NCBI RefSeq assembly: GCF_001889525.1
Contig: NZ_CP018192.1
Coordinates: 2,587,501-2,651,500 of the forward strand
From: Granulibacter bethesdensis
GTDB lineage: Bacteria > Pseudomonadota > Alphaproteobacteria > Acetobacterales > Acetobacteraceae
DNA: 64,000 bases
Reading direction: 5' to 3'
Part shown: positions 21,701 through 29,804 of the stretch, one piece after another
Position numbering within the stretch: position 1 is the stretch's first letter
Layout of the letters: each line of letters starts with the position of its first letter
Translations under genes and position numbers: made by a program
Notes under the pieces: generated by a model
The model's database searches: none
Seen by the model: the letters and a program-made list of their open reading frames with translations, nothing else
Told to the model about the DNA's origin: nothing

Positions 21701-22186
21701 GATGGAAACGAAAGTCGCCGCCTCGATCAGCGCATTCGCAGCCCCCAGACGGGTCTGGGGCAAATGATCGGGCAGAATGGCGTATTTCACCGGCCCGAAC
21801 AGGGCGGACAAAACACCGAAGCAGAACAGCGCCAGAAACAGCAAAGGCAAAGAGTGCAACAGAAATCCGGTCACGGCCAGAATCGCCGCCGGAATTTCCG
21901 CCGCCTTCAGCCATGTGGCGACACGGGCCTTGTCATGTCCATCCGCCATCTCTCCTGCCAGACCGGACAGCAGAAAAAATGGCGCGATGAATACCGCGCC
22001 CGCCAGAGTGACCAGAGCTTCCCCGCCATACTGGGTACCCTGGTGACCGCCGACACCCCAGAGGATCAGGAAGACCAGTGCATTTTTCAGAAAATTGTCA
22101 TTGAACGCCGCAAAGAACTGGCACCAGAACAGCGGCGCAAAAGCCCGCTCGGCCAGCAACGGACGCCGCTCGGGCGGGCGCTCCAT
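18770..22186 (-). CDS. aas: Three-domain LplT-like transporter / acyltransferase / acyl-ACP synthetase fusion
   Basis: About 1138 residues. Residues 1 to about 420 form an MFS domain with some 12 hydrophobic segments and the LplT-like start FWCQFFAAFNDNFLKNALVF. Residues about 440-620 are a PlsC-type acyltransferase with NHVSWLDAVLSLAL (HX4D) and FPEGRITVTGSLMK. The rest is an AMP-forming acyl synthetase with TSGSEGTPKGVVISHRN (P-loop) and YGVTETSPVLALN. In E. coli LplT imports lysophospholipids and Aas re-acylates them; here both jobs are in one chain. ATG 22186 sits 6 nt after AGGAG and is preferred over 22192. Confidence 0.93.
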   Translation of the reverse strand: MERPPERRPLLAERAFAPLFWCQFFAAFNDNFLKNALVFLILWGVGGHQGTQYGGEALVTLAGAVFIAPFFLLSGLAGEMADGHDKARVATWLKAAEIPAAILAVTGFLLHSLPLLFLALFCFGVLSALFGPVKYAILPDHLPQTRLGAANALIEAATFVSILLGTVAGGLAARGAPPAVFAVLVTLFAVLSFLFARRIPATGVAVPGLRIRANIMASTGSLLRQLWEEKRLWRTALIAAWFWVSGAVGLSLLGPLVKSVLHGNELAVTLSLTVFSISVALGSFLAAALGGGRIALLPSVLGAVLQGLAGLDLWRVIAHVPTGTGHDLPLGTFLHQPGVPHVMGDLVLLAVSAGLIAVPSFSALQAWAARSERARIVAAANIVSAGGMVAGGMVVAVLQLVGLGSGVLFGLLGMASLVVAGLALAFLPTNALRDAIWLLFRIVYRVELQGAEHLARTGPRTVIALNHVSWLDAVLSLALLEQEPVFAIDRSVSEKWWVRPFLRFVRALPIEPAKPFATRTLINAVKAGDPLIIFPEGRITVTGSLMKVYDGAAMIAERSEADVIPVRLSGLEYTPFSRLNREQAPRRLFPKVRITALAPQRLEVPAGLIGRRRREVAGRALNDVMTDLIWRTTTVEHTLFEAVRQAACLHGWRRVAIEDPVTGPLTYSRLLTGAAVLGRALSVYAGPDEALGVLLPNANATAVTFFALQSARRIPAMLNFTAGAANLLAACRAAQVKTVITSRAFISKAALEPVIEALSASQRIVYLEDVRAGLSKWDKLRGLLTKSRALVPGRNPDAPAAILFTSGSEGTPKGVVISHRNILANSAQTAAVIDFGRQDKVFNVLPVFHSFGLMAGLVLPLSFGVPSYLYPSPLHYRIVPELIYATNATILLGTDTFLMGYARMAHPYDMRALRYVVAGAEPVKAVTRHVYEEKFGVRVLEGYGVTETSPVLALNTPMHNRYGTVGRLLPGIVPRLEPVAGVETGGRLWVRGPNVMLGYLRADTPGVIEPPPGGEHDTGDIVTIGEDGFVTIQGRAKRFAKLGGEMISLAAVEALASDLWPDAMSAATSLPDGRKGERIVMLTTQADASKQVFLVHAKAAGASEMMVPAVIVTVDALPLMGSGKIDHPAVRRQAETLL

Positions 22187-22222
22187 GGTCATCTCCTATG
22201 ACGGGGCTAAGGCGCGCAAGCG

Positions 22223-22675
22223 CTATTCGAGTTCGAGAGTGCTGGTGGGCAACGGACGGGCACGCCGATTTTCATCAATGGCGACGAACACGAACACAGC
22301 CCGCGTCACCTTGCGATAATCCTCCGCGACGCGCGGGCGTCGCCACGCTTCCACCGCAATCCGCATCGAACTGCGCCCGGTGGAGAGCAGCTTTGCATAC
22401 AGGCTGACCTCATCACCCACCACCACCGGCGCCAGAAAGGCGATCGAGTCGACAGCGACCGTGACGCAGCGGCCCCGTGCATAGCGTGTGGCCACGTTTC
22501 CAGCCGCCATATCCATCAGCGACATCAACCAGCCGCCGAAAATATCACCGGCTGGATTCGTATCCGCCGGCATGGCGATAGTACGGATCATCGGCGGTTC
22601 GGCAGGCGGCCCTTCACCTTCGGACAGTTCAGGATCCGCAGAATGGGAGGAGGAGGTTAAGTCTGGATCGGACAT
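22223..22675 (-). CDS. Acyl-CoA thioesterase, YciA-type hotdog fold
   Basis: 150 residues, close to the family length. It contains the hotdog active-site stretch [29 protein letters not shown] (quoted in part: [17 protein letters not shown]), with the catalytic Asp in LMDMA. The downstream segment [20 protein letters not shown] is typical of the YciA/BACH group. It would hydrolyse acyl-CoA to fatty acid and CoA in the cytosol. ATG 22675 has GAAGG upstream. It lies 36 nt before the acyltransferase fusion on the same strand, so the two are probably co-expressed in fatty acyl metabolism. Confidence 0.9.
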   Translation of the reverse strand: MSDPDLTSSSHSADPELSEGEGPPAEPPMIRTIAMPADTNPAGDIFGGWLMSLMDMAAGNVATRYARGRCVTVAVDSIAFLAPVVVGDEVSLYAKLLSTGRSSMRIAVEAWRRPRVAEDYRKVTRAVFVFVAIDENRRARPLPTSTLELE

Positions 22676-22881
22676 TCGAACCTTCGCTTTTTTCCGGCTG
22701 TCACCTGGTGACAGGTCAGGAAAAGGGCGGCACCCTCTCCCCTGACCGGGTTATTCGATCCTATCCTGTTGCATCACTTCATGCCGGTCCAGAGTTAGAA
22801 CTACCAAAAATCTCACGGATCGCATGGCTGACAGGCCGCTTGACGGCAAGGCAAGGCCATTGCCACATCCGATCCAGTGAC

Positions 22882-23556
22882 ATGAGCAGCACCATGACCG
22901 ATACAGCGACATCTTCCCAGTCTGACAACTCTACTGACAACCCTACCAATGCGCCCCTCCACACAGAACTGCCTGCACTTGATGAAAGGCTGGCAACCTC
23001 CCTGTTTCGGGACGGACGGAGCTTCGACCGATGGAAACCGCTGCCGGTCAGCGATGAAACCCTGCGCACTGTTTATGATCTGGCCCGGCTTGGCCCGACA
23101 TCCGGCAACTCCTGTCCGGCCCGGTTCGTTTTCATCCGTCATCCGGAAGCAAAACAGAAACTGCGCCCGGCCCTGTCCAGCGGGAATGTCGAGAAGACCA
23201 TGCAGGCGCCAGTCACGGTCATCGTCGCTCATGATCCGTTATTTTACGATAAGCTGCCGCATCTGTGGCCTTACGAGGATGCCCGCGACTGGTTCGTGCA
23301 TAATGCGGCGCTGGCTGAGGAAACAGCGATCCGGAATGCAACCCTGCAAGGGGCCTATCTGCTGCTGGCTGCCCGTGCGGTCGGGCTGGATGCCGGGCCC
23401 ATGTCGGGTTTCGACCGGGCAAAGGTCGATTCCGCTTTTCTGATGCCGCAGGGTTGGCGCAGCGAATTTCTGATCAATCTCGGCTATGGCGATCCTGAAG
23501 ACCTGCCTCCCCGTGCACCGCGTCTGACATTCGAGGAAGCCTGCGAGATCCTGTAA
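22882..23556 (+). CDS. Nitroreductase family protein, RutE/HadB-like
   Basis: About 224 residues. Contains the FMN-binding segments [20 protein letters not shown] and [42 protein letters not shown], closely resembling the RutE (probable malonic semialdehyde reductase) subgroup. No other rut genes are near, so pyrimidine breakdown is not supported and a general NAD(P)H-dependent reductase is safer. The frame remains open upstream to 22708. ATG 22882 or 22894 is likely because a low-complexity Ser/Thr/Asn stretch follows; neither has a clear ribosome site. Confidence 0.82.
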   Translation: MSSTMTDTATSSQSDNSTDNPTNAPLHTELPALDERLATSLFRDGRSFDRWKPLPVSDETLRTVYDLARLGPTSGNSCPARFVFIRHPEAKQKLRPALSSGNVEKTMQAPVTVIVAHDPLFYDKLPHLWPYEDARDWFVHNAALAEETAIRNATLQGAYLLLAARAVGLDAGPMSGFDRAKVDSAFLMPQGWRSEFLINLGYGDPEDLPPRAPRLTFEEACEIL

Positions 23557-23574
23557 CCCTTGTTTTCTCAAGGC

Positions 23575-25134
23575 CTACAGCGACACCGCACTGTCCTGAT
23601 GGGGCAAATGAGCCTGCAAAGCGGATGAGGCCAGCCCATTACCTGAGTCTCCGACATCCGGGTCATTGTCTCTGGACAGTATATCGGGTGGTGATTTTTC
23701 CCATACGGGAATCCAAAAAGCGAAAGTGCTGCCTTTGCCCTGCTCGCTCTCGATGAATAACTGCCCGCGATGACGGTTGACGATGTGCTTGACGATAGCC
23801 AGGCCCAGCCCGGTACCGCTGGCCGCACGGGACCGTGCCTTGTCCACCCGGTAGAATCGTTCCGTCAGACGCGGCAGGTGCATGCGTGGAATACCGGGAC
23901 CATCATCCCCGACCTTCACCAGCACACCACGCCGTTTCAGGCCGTAAGAATTCAGGGAAACATCCTGATCAGGCTGCGCCGCCAGGGTGCCCGTCTCAAA
24001 GCCGGTTTCGATGGCGGTGATCGTGACCTCTCCGCCATCACGCCCATATTTGATGGCATTGTCCAACAGATTCTGTAGAACCTGTGTCAACTGATCCGCA
24101 TCCCCGGCCACTGTCGACAAAGGCGGCAGGTTCAGCTGCAATCGCATGTTCCGCTCCTGAAGGCGCGGCTCGAACGCCTCAATCTGACGTTCGATCAACT
24201 CATGCAGCATGACCGGGCGATCCGGGCGCTGATGCTCCATCAATTCGATCCGCGACAGGCTGAGAAGATCATCGATCAGACGGTTCATCCGCTCCGCCTG
24301 TTCGGCCATGATGCCCAGAAAACGGGTCTGCGCTGGAAGATCCTCGGCAGCGGGGCCGCGCAGCGTGTCGATAAAACCGATCAGGCTGGCAAGTGGCGTG
24401 CGCAACTCATGGCTGGCATTGGCGACGAAATCGGCCCGCATTCGCTCAACCGCTGCCTCCCGCGAGCGGTCTGACAGAACCAGCAGGGCATTACCGGCTT
24501 TCTGAGGATCAGGCTCCAGATGCAGGATGGTTGCCTCGACCTCCCGCTGCATCGGCGCAGCCAACACGATACGGGCATTCTGGCGGGTACGGGTTTCATA
24601 GGCTTTCGTCACCGCCGCCTGAATACCCGGATGACGCAGCACCGCCGGAAGATCATGGCCAAAAGTCGTGCGGGCCGCCTCGTTACGGCGCGCAGGCAGG
24701 CGGCGCTCGTCCAGAATGATCAGCGGATCAGGCAGTTTTTCAACAATCGTTTCGTTCAGCAGGGCGCGATCATCGGCGGCTGCGACCTGCAATGCGAAAG
24801 AGCCGGTTACACGGCGGGTTTCTGCCCTCAACCAATGCGGCGCACCCCATGCCACCGGACCATCGTTCATCACTTCCGGCTTCACGCCGTCACCCGCACG
24901 AAGCGCGGTATACAAACCTCGTAGTTCAATAACCCGCGATCCGGCTGCCGACAGGGCCAATGCGATGATGATGGACGCGGTGATCGCGCACTCCCGCCAG
25001 GTCAGAAGCTGAAACGCGGCCAATCCGCCCAGCAACAGCAAAAAGGGCAGACTGAGCCGGATAGCCGTCAGCCAGAACAACGTCATGCCCGGCGGTTTGA
25101 CCGCCGGAGGAGAAGGAGGAAAAGTCAGGGGCAC
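23575..25134 (-). CDS. phoR: PhoR-type sensor histidine kinase
   Basis: About 519 residues. Two hydrophobic segments at residues about 20-60 anchor it in the inner membrane. A PAS-like region follows (about 120-230). The dimerisation/phosphoacceptor box is FVANASHELRTPLASLIGFIDTLRG (His about 245; core ASHELRTPL). The ATPase domain shows NLLDNAIKYG (N-box), GDDGPGI (G1) and GTGLGLAIVKHIVNRH (G2). The sequence is close to PhoR, which senses phosphate status with PstSCAB-PhoU and phosphorylates PhoB. None of those partners is nearby. The start could be GTG 25134 or ATG 25086; neither has a good ribosome site. Confidence 0.85.
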   Translation of the reverse strand: MPLTFPPSPPAVKPPGMTLFWLTAIRLSLPFLLLLGGLAAFQLLTWRECAITASIIIALALSAAGSRVIELRGLYTALRAGDGVKPEVMNDGPVAWGAPHWLRAETRRVTGSFALQVAAADDRALLNETIVEKLPDPLIILDERRLPARRNEAARTTFGHDLPAVLRHPGIQAAVTKAYETRTRQNARIVLAAPMQREVEATILHLEPDPQKAGNALLVLSDRSREAAVERMRADFVANASHELRTPLASLIGFIDTLRGPAAEDLPAQTRFLGIMAEQAERMNRLIDDLLSLSRIELMEHQRPDRPVMLHELIERQIEAFEPRLQERNMRLQLNLPPLSTVAGDADQLTQVLQNLLDNAIKYGRDGGEVTITAIETGFETGTLAAQPDQDVSLNSYGLKRRGVLVKVGDDGPGIPRMHLPRLTERFYRVDKARSRAASGTGLGLAIVKHIVNRHRGQLFIESEQGKGSTFAFWIPVWEKSPPDILSRDNDPDVGDSGNGLASSALQAHLPHQDSAVSL

Positions 25135-25243
25135 AGGGGCAGGCTCAATGAAAACAGGACGTCAGCCTAGCGCATTGACGCGCCAGGCGGCAGTCACACC
25201 GTGTGACACTTCAAACACAATGCACCAGCGCCCGGCTTTATCG

Positions 25244-26464
25244 TCAGCTCCCGGTAGAGTTCAGCTTTTGCGGGGCCGGTTCGATCATTTTGGGATTGCC
25301 CGACTCTATCTCATACAGAGCCAACCCGCGGCTGACCTTTCCGTCCGGATGCAACACCAGAACCCCATCCACGCCTGCAAATCCGGCCGGTCTGGTCAGG
25401 CTGTCCGCCGACACGCTGCCTTCACTGGCAATGACCCGCGCGATGGAGGCGGCATCATAGGCCAGATCCTGCAACGCCAACGGCACCGAGCCGTATTTCG
25501 TCTGGTAACGCTGCACATAATCGGTACGCGTGGCCTGATCGGGGGCAGCATACCATGCTCCGTTCAGCGTATCGCCGGAACCGGCGCGAGCGCGCTCTGA
25601 AGACCACAGCGCAGGCCCCATGATACGCACGGTTGGCGTGTTGATATCATAATAGGGCAGCAGGCTGCCGATCTCGGCCAGACGGGTGCCGACATCCGCA
25701 AGCAGCAACGCATCGAAAGGCGGTGGCGGAACGGAATTACGGGACAGCTCTGCCGCCAGTTTGCGATCACCATTCTTTTTGGCCTCGCGGATTTTCTGCT
25801 CCAGCGGCCCGCGACGGCTGGCATAACCGGACAGGTCACGCACGGTGGCGTTCATGGCCTCCATCCCGCCGGAATAATGCCGCACCGTGGCATCCGGCGC
25901 AAACTGCACCAGCGCCCGGCCCATGGCAGAGCCCAGTTCGGTATTCGGCAGCAGCGCCGCGATATGAGACTTACCTTGGGCGCGTGCAGCCTGCACCAGT
26001 CGCTCTACCTGCTGATCTGGGGTCAGCCCCATCACCCATATGCCGGGCTGGGCCTGGGCCGGACTGGAGGTAAAGGCGAGCACTGGTATCCCGGCCTGCC
26101 GTGCCGGCCCTGCCGCTGCGCCTGTTTCCGCCGCGCTGAACGGGCCAAGAATCATATAGGCGCCCCCCGCCACCGCCGCCTGGGCAGCCTGTGCCGCCCC
26201 GTTGGGCGTGCCATGCGTATCAATCGGCTCCAGACGCGGAGAGCCGGGGATATCAAGCGCCAGCTGTGCCGCCTTGAGCATCGCCTGCCCACGCGCAGCA
26301 TCCGGACCGGAGAGCGGCAACAGAATCGCCAGATGCTCCAGTTTACCGCTACCCTGCCCTGCGCTACCGCTGAGACGGAGTGGGCCGCTCCCCCCTGAAA
26401 GGGTGTTCGAGCACCCCGCCAGTGCCAGACTGGCTACGAGGAGAGACAATGTCCGACGCCGCAT
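25244..26464 (-). CDS. lpoA: LppC/LpoA-family penicillin-binding protein activator lipoprotein
   Basis: 406 residues. The signal peptide ends in lipobox SLALAGC (Cys about 18). The rest is a periplasmic-binding-protein fold: LAILLPLSGPDAARGQAMLKAAQLAL, then GPFSAAETGAAAGPARQAGIPVLAFTS. In E. coli LpoA activates PBP1A from the outer membrane; the alphaproteobacterial relatives share the C-terminal LppC domain but the role is inferred. ATG 26464 has AAGGGG upstream. Its first 16 nt overlap the start of the divergent rsmI gene. The lpoA/rsmI divergent pairing is also seen in E. coli (yraM/yraL). Confidence 0.88.
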   Translation of the reverse strand: MRRRTLSLLVASLALAGCSNTLSGGSGPLRLSGSAGQGSGKLEHLAILLPLSGPDAARGQAMLKAAQLALDIPGSPRLEPIDTHGTPNGAAQAAQAAVAGGAYMILGPFSAAETGAAAGPARQAGIPVLAFTSSPAQAQPGIWVMGLTPDQQVERLVQAARAQGKSHIAALLPNTELGSAMGRALVQFAPDATVRHYSGGMEAMNATVRDLSGYASRRGPLEQKIREAKKNGDRKLAAELSRNSVPPPPFDALLLADVGTRLAEIGSLLPYYDINTPTVRIMGPALWSSERARAGSGDTLNGAWYAAPDQATRTDYVQRYQTKYGSVPLALQDLAYDAASIARVIASEGSVSADSLTRPAGFAGVDGVLVLHPDGKVSRGLALYEIESGNPKMIEPAPQKLNSTGS

Positions 26465-27456
26465 GCGATCCCCTTTCCACCGGTGCATCCCTGCCCGATG
26501 CCCACACCCGGCAGGCAAACGCAGAGAACCCGGCCATTGTTGCACAACCCGCCCGAACGACGGAACTGGACGATCCGGGCGAACAGACCCGCGCTCTTCC
26601 CGCTGGTCTTGCCCCTTCCGGTCTTGTGCTCGTCTCCACGCCGATCGGCAACCTTCAGGATCTGTCGGCACGTGGCATTGAGACACTCAGACACGCCGAT
26701 ATGATCCTGTGCGAGGATACCCGCACCACCACCCGCCTCTGCACCGCTTTCGGCATCAACCGCCGTCTGGAAGCCCTGCATGAGCATAATGAGGAAGCCC
26801 GGATTCCCGCGCTGCTGGGACTGATGCGGGCCGGAAAGCGGCTGGCTCTCGTCTCCGATGCCGGCACACCGCTGGTCTCCGATCCCGGATTCCGTCTGGT
26901 GCGCGCCGCCATCGCCGAAGGGTTGCCGGTGACCGGCATTCCCGGCGCCAATGCCGCCCTGCTGGCCCTGACCCTGTCCGGCCTGCCGCCGCATCCCTTC
27001 CTGTTCCTGGGCTTCCCCGCCTCGAAGGAGGCCGCGCGGCGCACCGGCTTTACCATCTTACGGGCGGCAGAAGCGGCCGGGCTGAACGCCACCATGATCT
27101 GGCACGAAGCCCCTCACCGACTGGCAGCCTGCCTGCATGACATGCTGGCCGTTTTCGGGGATCGCCCCGCCGCCGTCGCGCGCGAGCTGACCAAGCGGTT
27201 CGAGGAAGTCCGACGCGGCTCTCTCTCCGACCTCGTCCAGCATTATCGGACCAGTGAAGCGCGCGGCGAGATCACCGTCCTGCTCGGCCCCCCCCCTGCC
27301 GAGCAGGCCACAGCGCAGGATCTGGATACCGCCCTGTTGCAGGCGCTGGAAACCCACAGCGTCAAGGATGCGGCCGCCCTGGTGGCCACCGCCATCGCCA
27401 TGCCGCGCAAGCAGGTTTATGCGCGCGCGTTACAGCTTCAGCAGCGGTTGAAATAA
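26449..27456 (+). CDS. rsmI: 16S rRNA (cytidine(1402)-2'-O)-methyltransferase
   Basis: 335 residues. The tetrapyrrole-methylase fold carries VSTPIGNLQDLSARGIETLRHAD, CEDTRTTTRLC and SDAGTPLVSDPGFRLV. RsmI adds the 2'-O-methyl group at C1402 of 16S rRNA using SAM. About 60 extra residues precede the core; ATG 26449 has GAGGAG 6 nt upstream. A later internal start cannot be excluded, because the extension is low complexity. It is divergent from and overlaps lpoA. Confidence 0.95.
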   Translation: MSDAACDPLSTGASLPDAHTRQANAENPAIVAQPARTTELDDPGEQTRALPAGLAPSGLVLVSTPIGNLQDLSARGIETLRHADMILCEDTRTTTRLCTAFGINRRLEALHEHNEEARIPALLGLMRAGKRLALVSDAGTPLVSDPGFRLVRAAIAEGLPVTGIPGANAALLALTLSGLPPHPFLFLGFPASKEAARRTGFTILRAAEAAGLNATMIWHEAPHRLAACLHDMLAVFGDRPAAVARELTKRFEEVRRGSLSDLVQHYRTSEARGEITVLLGPPPAEQATAQDLDTALLQALETHSVKDAAALVATAIAMPRKQVYARALQLQQRLK

Positions 27457-27479
27457 TCCGATGAGGACAGGCAGGGGAG

Positions 27480-27556
27480 TGGTGTCCCCGGCGGGATTCG
27501 AACCCACGGCCCCAGGATTAGGAATCCTGTGCTCTATCCTGCTGAGCTACGGAGAC
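27480..27556 (-). tRNA. tRNA-Arg (CCU)
   Basis: Folds as a complete 77-nt cloverleaf. The acceptor GTCTCCG pairs with CGGGGAC, with one G-T pair. The D-arm is GCTC/GAGC, the anticodon stem CAGGA/TCCTG with loop TTCCTAA (anticodon CCT), and the T-arm GTGGG-TTCGAAT-CCCGC. The discriminator is A and the CCA end is encoded. It reads the rare codon AGG and lies between rsmI and the dipeptidase gene. Confidence 0.97.
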
Positions 27557-27668
27557 ACTGCTTCCCATCATACCCGATCCTGAAATTCTTGCTACCCCGC
27601 GCCACCTCAAGCGGCGTCCCTCGGCAGCACCGTCTTGACTTCGTCGGGCGAGCGCCGATGCTTCCGAT

Positions 27669-28688
27669 ATGGACCCTCACACGCTGCATCATTCTCTGCT
27701 GACTTTCGATAGCCATATCGACATCCCATGGCCGGACGGGCCAGGCGTGTTCGAAGACAGCCCAAAGCGGCATGTCGACATTCCCAAGATGGAGCGTGGC
27801 TCTCTCTCCGCCGGATGTCTGGTGGCCTATGTACCGCAGGGGCCGCGCACCGATGAAGGCCGCAGCGCTGCACGCAACCGCGCCCTGGCCATGCTGGAAA
27901 CCATCCGGAGAATCGGCGATGATGCTGCCTCCCACGGGAAATCCGTGCGCGTGGTCGATACCGCCGACGCCATCGAAGCGGCCCATCGCGACAAGGCCAT
28001 CGCCATCCTGCCCGCGGTCGAAAATGGCTATGCCATGGGCACCGACCTGACCGTGCTGGACCGATTCCGTGCTTTGGGCGCGCGGTATCTGACCCTGACC
28101 CATAACGGCCATAACGATATTGCCGACTCAGCCCGGCCCATTCCGGCACTGGGTGATGACGGGCCGGAGCATCACGGACTGTCTGCTCTGGGACGAGACG
28201 TCATCCAGCGCCTCAACCGGCTGGGCATGCTGGTCGATGTCAGCCATGCCTCGAAAGAGACCATGCTTCAGGCGGCCGACCTGTCCACCACTCCGGTCGT
28301 GGCCACGCATTCCTGTGTCCGGGCGCTGTGCGACCATCCGCGCAACCTCGATGACGAACAGCTCGATGTGCTGAAAAGCACGGGGGGGCTGATCCAGATC
28401 ACCGCCATGGACGGATTCCTGCGCAAGGGGGGCACACTGGAAACGGTCGGCATCGCGGATTTCGTCGATCATATTGATTATGTCGTGCGCCGCATCGGCA
28501 TCGCGCATGTCGGTATTTCCTCCGACTTTGATGGCGGCGGAGAAATCACCGGCTGGCGGAATGCGGCGGACAGCCCGAACCTGACCGCCGAGCTGGTGAA
28601 GCGCGGCTATGACGAAGCCGCTATTCAGGCATTCTGGGGCGGCAATTTCCTGCGCCTGTTGCGAATCGCGGAGCAGCGTGCGGGCTGA
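27669..28688 (+). CDS. Membrane dipeptidase family (M19) zinc peptidase
   Basis: 339 residues. Peptidase M19 dipeptidases cleave dipeptides, often with D-residues at the C-terminal position, using two zinc ions. The metal-binding HxD motif is FDSHIDIPW. The remaining ligands are in AILPAVENGYAMG (Glu), the LTHNGHND region, VDVSHASKE (His) and VATHSCVRAL (His). GISSDFDGGGEITGW is the conserved C-terminal Asp loop. No signal peptide is seen, so it is probably cytosolic. The start ATG 27669 has a poor ribosome site. A strong hairpin follows the gene. Confidence 0.92.
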   Translation: MDPHTLHHSLLTFDSHIDIPWPDGPGVFEDSPKRHVDIPKMERGSLSAGCLVAYVPQGPRTDEGRSAARNRALAMLETIRRIGDDAASHGKSVRVVDTADAIEAAHRDKAIAILPAVENGYAMGTDLTVLDRFRALGARYLTLTHNGHNDIADSARPIPALGDDGPEHHGLSALGRDVIQRLNRLGMLVDVSHASKETMLQAADLSTTPVVATHSCVRALCDHPRNLDDEQLDVLKSTGGLIQITAMDGFLRKGGTLETVGIADFVDHIDYVVRRIGIAHVGISSDFDGGGEITGWRNAADSPNLTAELVKRGYDEAAIQAFWGGNFLRLLRIAEQRAG

Positions 28689-28712
28689 ACGAACACATGC
28701 CCTTCAATCAGA

Positions 28713-28748
28713 TCGGGGCGGTTGGCCCTCCCGTGCCAACCGCCCCGA
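28713..28748 (+). terminator. Long hairpin after the dipeptidase gene
   Basis: A perfect 13-bp stem (TCGGGGCGGTTGG/CCAACCGCCCCGA) with a 10-nt loop lies 24 nt past the dipeptidase stop. There is no T-run after it, so it would act as a 3' stabiliser or Rho-assisted terminator. Confidence 0.6.
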
Positions 28749-28763
28749 CAGCAAGGGGAAACC

Positions 28764-28922
28764 ATGCCACACCTCGCTTTCCCCTCGCCTCCAGACGACG
28801 CGCCAACCCCTTTATGGCAGGCCGTCCGGGCGTTCCCTTCCGCCGAGCAGGGGGCTTTGCGGAACAGAACATCTTCTTATCAATCTGTTCCTCCCTCCCG
28901 AGCGGGACGAAAACCGGTCTGA
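28764..28922 (+). CDS. Possible 52-aa small protein
   Basis: ATG 28764 follows AAGGGGAA at good spacing, and the frame runs 52 codons. The peptide is Pro/Ser-rich with a central PLWQAVRAFPSAEQGAL segment. No family is recognised and codon usage gives no help at this length. Its only context is a terminator-like hairpin upstream and an iron-box-like site downstream. It may be chance. Confidence 0.25.
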   Translation: MPHLAFPSPPDDAPTPLWQAVRAFPSAEQGALRNRTSSYQSVPPSRAGRKPV

Positions 28923-29005
28923 CGACCGATGTACCGGCGGGGGCCAGCACCGTTCGGATGGGGGGGAACATCGCCCACACTCTTATCAATCGCCCTCCGG
29001 AAATA

Positions 29006-29024
29006 GCGATTGATAATGATTCGC
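29006..29024 (-). promoter_or_regulatory. Fur-like 19-bp operator (site A)
   Basis: The sequence gcgattgataatgattcgc is a near-dyad resembling the Fur consensus. Written on the minus strand it shares 14 of 19 positions with the site at the iuc promoter (43224-43242) and the GCGAATCA-core with the site at 45516-45534. It would face minus-strand transcription into the gene-poor stretch at 28.7-29.0 kb. Fur is the natural reader, but Irr-type regulators cannot be excluded in alphaproteobacteria. Confidence 0.5.
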
Positions 29025-29074
29025 ATTTAAAGGGTGAGCACAAGCCCCGTCAAGCCTCTTTTTTCCTTAGGCTC

Positions 29075-29725
29075 TCATTTCGTGCCGAACAGGCGATCTC
29101 CCGCATCACCGAGGCCGGGCCGGATATAACCATGCGTATCCAGCTCCCGATCCAGCCCGACGGTGACGATCTCGATATCCGGATGGGCGGACGCCAGATG
29201 ACGAACCCCTTCCGGCACTGCCAGCAGGCACAGAAAAATAATCTGAACCGCCCCGGCCTGTTTCAGCCGCGTGATCGCCGTGACCGCCGACCCTCCGGTA
29301 GCAAGCATCGGATCGACCACCACCACCAGCCGCTCGGCAATATCGGCGGGGAGTTTCAGATAATACTCCACCGGCATCAGCGTCGCCTCATCACGATACA
29401 GACCGACATGGCCAACCCTGGCGGCAGGGATCAGTTCAAGCAGCCCGTCCAGAAGCCCGTTGCCGGCCCGGAGAATCGAGACCAGACACAATTTCTTGCC
29501 AGTCAGAACCGGGGACCGCATCTTCTCCAACGGCGTTTCAATCTCGATATCCTCGACGGGCAGGGCGCGCGTGACCTCATACCCCATCAACAGGCTCATC
29601 TCCCGCACCAGACGACGAAACTCTCCGGTGGACGTGTCATGACGCCGCAGCAAGGTCAGCTTGTGCTGCAACAGCGGGTGACGCAGCACCGTCAGAGTCG
29701 GGAAGGTCTCATCTGTCCGGTCCAT
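29075..29725 (-). CDS. upp: Uracil phosphoribosyltransferase
   Basis: 216 residues, close to the usual 208-210. Converts uracil and PRPP to UMP in pyrimidine salvage. Motifs are [33 protein letters not shown], the PRPP loop [14 protein letters not shown] and the uracil-binding [18 protein letters not shown] at the C-terminus. The frame is open far upstream, but ATG 29725, preceded by CAGGGTGC, matches the family start. It diverges from mobA by 79 nt. Confidence 0.97.
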   Translation of the reverse strand: MDRTDETFPTLTVLRHPLLQHKLTLLRRHDTSTGEFRRLVREMSLLMGYEVTRALPVEDIEIETPLEKMRSPVLTGKKLCLVSILRAGNGLLDGLLELIPAARVGHVGLYRDEATLMPVEYYLKLPADIAERLVVVVDPMLATGGSAVTAITRLKQAGAVQIIFLCLLAVPEGVRHLASAHPDIEIVTVGLDRELDTHGYIRPGLGDAGDRLFGTK

Positions 29726-29804
29726 GCACCCTGCCCCGCTGCTTTCGCCACATCGTCGCATGTCCATATGATCAGGCGCCATACAAGAAACGAACGGAGT
29801 CACA

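Larger units (their letters stand above)
28689..29074. other. 386-nt region with hairpin, possible small ORF and Fur-like site
   Basis: No confident gene is seen. It holds a 13-bp hairpin (28713-28748), a possible 52-codon plus-strand ORF (28764-28922) and a Fur-like site (29006-29024). Downstream of that site on the minus strand a frame opens at 28971 and closes at 28708 (87 codons), but it runs through the hairpin and has no family signature. The region may be a decayed iron-regulated locus. Confidence 0.5.

Noticed and set aside
27482-27558. tRNA with acceptor GTGTCTC
   Set aside because: The alternative register (27480-27556) gives a standard acceptor stem, A discriminator and encoded CCA.
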